Shown: positions 62,401-64,000 of the stretch, one piece after another | How positions within the stretch are numbered: the first letter of the stretch is position 1 | Layout: each line of letters begins with the position of its first letter | Assembly (NCBI RefSeq): GCF_026625705.1 | Contig: NZ_CP113059.1 | Location: 62,001 to 126,000 of the forward strand | DNA length: 64,000 nt | Direction of reading: 5' to 3' | From: Pedobacter sp. SL55 | GTDB lineage: Bacteria > Bacteroidota > Bacteroidia > Sphingobacteriales > Sphingobacteriaceae | Notes under the pieces: generated by a model | Told to the model about the DNA's origin: nothing | The model's database searches: none | Seen by the model: the letters and a program-made list of their open reading frames with translations, nothing else | Position numbers and translations under genes: made by a program

Positions 62401-64000
62401 AGGCACGCTTGTACCACACTACTTCCATAATGTCGCCAGGAAAAGGGCCGTTCACATTGAAAGTGGCATAGCCTATTCTTAAATGGCGCCCAAGAATTTG
62501 GAATTTGTTAGTTCCTGTAAACGAAGTGGTTTCGTAAGTTCCGTTAAGGCCTAAGATTTTTTCTCCTCCAGACGACGCTGAAGTTCCGCCATTGGCAATG
62601 GAATTATTGGCTATCGCCGAAAAAACATTAGAAACACCAGTATTAAATGTTGAGGAGAACTCTGTTTGTGTTACGCTGTTAGTGAACTCATAGTGCCTCG
62701 GTCTTCCAGCATTGATTGAAATGCCAGGTTCAGCCGCATTTGCCTCGTCATCAATCCCAGTAATACGGCCAGTTCCATTTACCGTAGTAGGCCTTACTGC
62801 CGAGAAAATGGAAGTATTGGTATTGGGTAGCTCCACGTTACCCAAAGGGTTCATTAACGATGTGGTGTTATAAAAATACTTTGTGGTAGTATAACCTGTA
62901 GTGTAGGGATGGAAGTTGTGCGCTCTGTCGGCAGGTGAGAGCACCACCGCACCAACGTTGGGGATATTATTCTCATTAGCAGAATGGTCTTTCCACGCCG
63001 TGGCGATGGTTCCCGCATCATCAGATTTTACCCAAAAATCTGGCCCAGCTACCCCGCCAGGAGCGTTAAGCACACAAAAATTTACCGCAGCGTTTTTCGA
63101 CGCTCCTATGCCCTGCCCTTGATCTGCGCCTACATCGGCACTGCCGCCAGCATTAACAATGGTAGGTACACCTTGGCTATCTACCGTGTTGCCTAGATTT
63201 TGATTACTGGCAGCAGAGCCGGTTCCTACCGACAAGGTTCCGCTGGCAGCCGTTAGCATTTCGTCTCTTACGCCTTCGTTACCTTCTCTTGCATCTACAC
63301 AGCCATCGTTATCAGAATCTAAATCTAAATAATCGGGGATGCCATCACCATCGGTATCTGCACAGCCTGAAAAGGAAATTGATGCCATACCGATATCTCT
63401 TACCCTGCTACTATTAGATCCCGCCGTAAAAGTAAGTAAGAATTCGCCGCTAGAAGGAATAGACTTGGGCAATGTTATACTAAGATTTGTTGGCGTAGAA
63501 TAAGCACCATTTGTGGTAATTGCGGGCAGCGTGGTAATGTTTACCATTGCGCCGTTATTTCCCGTGATAGTTGGTGTATTTCCAACTGTTGTATTGATGG
63601 TTGCATAAATGACACCAGCGTATGAAACGGTAAGTATACCTTCTGAATCAGCAGAATTTCCGTTCAAGGTTTTATACCAATAAAGAGCATTTAAATTGAT
63701 GGTGGCATTATTATAGCTAAAAACGCCCGTTAGGTTTTGACTAAAAGTGGTGATGGTATTGGCATCTCTTTTAAATTCGAGCCCTCTACTGTTGAAGTTA
63801 ACCCTTCCAATACTAGAAGGCCATGCCCCACCGTAAGTTCCTCCGATTGTCCACCCTGGGTAGGTATCCGTATCTCCCCCAGAAGTTGGAAAAACACCAT
63901 TCGAAATCTTATTGACACCTCCACATTCTTCAGAGTCTAAAATACCATCGTTATCATCATCTAAATCACAAAAATCACCGATACCATCTCCGTCAGAATC
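56435..64000 (-). CDS. Giant modular surface protein, 5' end outside the window
   Basis: At least 2521 residues, with the frame open to position 64000; the ATG lies beyond the window (the reading from TTG at 63667 is only an internal codon). Domains in order: thrombospondin-3-type calcium repeats (DSDGDGIGDFCDLDDDNDGILD near 63990 and DTDGDGIPDYLDLDSDNDGC near 63350, given here in part), then four roughly 425-residue LamG-like plus DUF8202-like modules (about 61.8-63.1, 60.5-61.8, 59.2-60.5 and 57.9-59.2 kb), a DUF6923-like beta-propeller (57.1-57.9 kb), an SdrD-B-like domain (56.7-57.1 kb) and the shared 50-residue repeat at the end (AKDCL). Probably secreted or cell-surface; no CHU_C or type A signal is visible. 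It is too large and repetitive to name further. Confidence 0.8.
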   Translation of the reverse strand, partial: DSDGDGIGDFCDLDDDNDGILDSEECGGVNKISNGVFPTSGGDTDTYPGWTIGGTYGGAWPSSIGRVNFNSRGLEFKRDANTITTFSQNLTGVFSYNNATINLNALYWYKTLNGNSADSEGILTVSYAGVIYATINTTVGNTPTITGNNGAMVNITTLPAITTNGAYSTPTNLSITLPKSIPSSGEFLLTFTAGSNSSRVRDIGMASISFSGCADTDGDGIPDYLDLDSDNDGCVDAREGNEGVRDEMLTAASGTLSVGTGSAASNQNLGNTVDSQGVPTIVNAGGSADVGADQGQGIGASKNAAVNFCVLNAPGGVAGPDFWVKSDDAGTIATAWKDHSANENNIPNVGAVVLSPADRAHNFHPYTTGYTTTKYFYNTTSLMNPLGNVELPNTNTSIFSAVRPTTVNGTGRITGIDDEANAAEPGISINAGRPRHYEFTNSVTQTEFSSTFNTGVSNVFSAIANNSIANGGTSASSGGEKILGLNGTYETTSFTGTNKFQILGRHLRIGYATFNVNGPFPGDIMEVVWYKRALTANEQSRVNTYLAVKNGTTLNENYLSTASNVVWDRTLNTGYNNNIFGIARDNITALHQKQAGSTNNAQQLVISTTGLADNNAANSTGLTNDMQYLMTGDNGLKQSLLVPLTYTAGSNGQTNYRFESIWKVQNSGSVGTVTVAWPKGVNNLYLVQSPDAAFDETDTFTPMATEVTVNGTAYNTANVTLSNGQFFTFAGFVQAPGGVAGPDFWVKSDDAGTIATAWKDHSANQDDIPNEGGMTLSSANRAHNFHPYTSGYSNTKYFYNTNSLLNFTNTFTDPSMRSSVSIFSAVRPTTTNGTGRITGIDDDVSAAEPGVSISSGRPYIYKYYGNGGAQANNNIMSVANTMIANESAVFSAIQDQALNVGRGERRLGLDGTYESFNLGATTNTFNVLGRHLRIGYATWDVGGAFPGDIMEVVWYKRALTENEQSRVNTYLAVKNGTTLNENYLSTAGNVVWNRTLNTGYNNNIFGIARDNTTALHQKQAGSTNNGQQLVISTTGLADNNAANSTGLTNDMQYLMTGDNGLRQSLLVPLTYTAGSNGATNYRFESIWKVQNSGSVGTVTVAWPKGIRNLYLVQSPDAAFDGTDTYTPMATEVTVNGTAYNTANVTLADGQFFTFAGFVHAPGGVLAGLEAWHRADTFVYTDAGTTLATSGQTIERWDEFNNSGINFSQPTAARRPIYTPDVMLNFNPSVRFTRSSTQWLSYTFPTSTPKTSGTLYFTGKDNAVGYGSGILGMEESMDYPGWHRMATNNYLMYHVNFTPTLSNPIASQIPNILGASWLNGAGSTASNLLFGTRYNGFAESFNTVSNISLSTNHYRVGQDTNYGAYDGNIGETIYYSRDLGTNEKDRVDSYMAIKYGVTLRASNFGTGTFNYLSSLAAVIWNGTSNATYHNNVFGIANDFTSALHQKQSKSANPNQKLIIGAGSTLFNTNTLNTNSLTDGQFLMVGDNGLKQSLLVPLAYTAGTNGTANYRFESIWKVQNSGSVGTVTVAWPKGVKNLYLVQSPDAAFDGTDTFTPMATEVTVNGTVYNTANVTMSDGQYFTFAGFGNAPAGVVTGLSYWYRADVDATNTGAATDVTAWKDVWNGTTVAQLGANALPKYAVGTSSYFNFNPGINFTAGTQTLGNIAVRTLTSLDYDVFTFTKEGLASGGANPRLFSVGMDNTTTGISNWDAFGVFPNNSNLERRVYNGGTQFPAVAPAFDVNIPSIMYFKNTNTNTSKGLNGAVLQTPTAYVAVNEQFGGHMFGSTIFSSNGSDNAGFIGHIGETIVYGAGTLTTTERRRVDSYLAIKYGITLGQINTDHYLGADGTAVWNGATNTTYNNNVFGMAREDVGLFDQKVSRSVNAGTILTVATTNDFVNPNNNGSRTSFTNDKTYFLLGDNNIATTTLSSITISGYTGVSRIPRTWLAQRTNTSGTMYFESNLSSYGSSFGNGEQVKMIVADDAAFTTNVQIVDGVYNTATAKWVHSYNFDSGNANRYITYATVAKTPFPCDNTAYLLKSNQIFRHNLATGATNATPVASFTGLSNGLGFSPIDNTLWLLVTQAPLATNRAKLTRVDGAGVVTTFDIPNLATALGINPTIADITPTGYFVAKVSSANTGAVGAGVAGSTDGDNYVVIDINPSRPATYLQIVDPANSYALATAPYFKETVGNTAIGVADFTYNPGDGLFYGINNVGNLATLNIVTGVYTVGNALVLSNGAALPVSATYTSTFINAAGSLYTIDGNGNTYRVNIPSGNAALISNAGTISNGDGASCPTAALSHTILGNVFNDTNGLTDGIVNGSGTNVSNTLNAILYNNTTGAVAAVNAVAANGNFAFGAIPGNSYTIYVTTSTATVGQTAVPVLALPTAYNYVGENNCINVAGCAGNDGTANGILSLGVVNADISQANFGINACTQPGTFDAAGLPSTTGISDLVGFTGGTTGWPANVPNGHVVIESKSKGFVITRVSSSAAIVNPVEGMLIYDIAAACVKLYNGTAWKCLAKDCL

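Noticed and set aside
63730..63924. Minus-strand ORF of 64 codons upstream of the giant protein start
   Set aside because: The giant gene's own frame continues through this region to the window edge, so this is a shadow in another frame.
1..64000. CRISPR arrays, tRNA or rRNA genes, tmRNA
   Set aside because: No evenly spaced repeats with spacers and no cloverleaf-forming or rRNA-like sequence was found; absence of tRNAs is based only on reading by eye.

Overview
The window looks like chromosome from a Bacteroidota bacterium, most likely Sphingobacteriaceae and Pedobacter-like. This is inferred from low GC, protein families, -7 boxes of the form TAnnTTTG, very short leaders without strong Shine-Dalgarno sequences, a type B (CHU_C) type IX secretion signal with PorP/SprF and OmpA partners, and many interspersed intergenic repeats. 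No rRNA, tRNA, CRISPR array, integrase or transposase gene was found.

Layout. 1-5.6 kb: frameshifted glycerophosphodiester phosphodiesterase, patatin lipase, glycyl-tRNA synthetase, ArsC-like reductase coupled to an NlpC/P60 hydrolase. 5.7-17.6 kb: Ca2+/H+ antiporter, GtrA protein, then a phenylalanine/tyrosine degradation locus (aromatic amino acid hydroxylase, fumarylacetoacetase, homogentisate dioxygenase, hydroxyphenylpyruvate dioxygenase, with a flavin reductase) interrupted by a RelE/ParE-type toxin-antitoxin pair and a few unrelated genes. 17.9-37.6 kb: housekeeping genes, including a Na+-type ABC exporter, Ppx/GppA phosphatase, LolC/E-type permease, NamZ muramidase, Pcm, PriA, TsaB, YidD, RnpA and the short rpmH gene. 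37.8-44.3 kb: small membrane protein, LytTR two-component pair with a LiaF-like membrane protein, ChaN lipoprotein facing a TonB-dependent receptor, YchJ protein. 44.4-47.4 kb: an accessory patch of small unrecognised genes with duplicated hairpin leaders and a four-arm inverted-repeat element. 47.9-50.3 kb: lipoprotein, EamA transporter and an exported OB-fold-like protein between MITE-like elements. 50.4-64 kb: one long minus-strand surface/secretion block: a giant multimodular protein (5' end outside the window), a small protein sharing its C-terminal repeat, a DUF11/CHU_C adhesin, a PorP/SprF gene broken by one base, and a PorE-like TPR/beta-propeller/OmpA protein.

How they work together. 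PhhA to HPPD to HGD to FAH would take phenylalanine to fumarate and acetoacetate; maleylacetoacetate isomerase and tyrosine aminotransferase were not seen here. The 50-56 kb block is a typical type B T9SS substrate plus its outer-membrane partner and periplasmic anchor. RpmH, RnpA and YidD form the conserved ribosome/RNase P/membrane-insertion operon, with TsaB just downstream.

The most unusual signals are non-coding. One is a four-copy intergenic repeat with conserved flanks and a different self-complementary stem in each copy, which is the pattern expected of a selected RNA or single-stranded DNA structure. Others are the nested four-arm element at 47.0-47.2 kb, a MITE-like element with terminal inverted repeats and a probable target duplication at 49.35-49.62 kb, and a roughly 50-residue repeat shared by two adjacent surface-protein genes.
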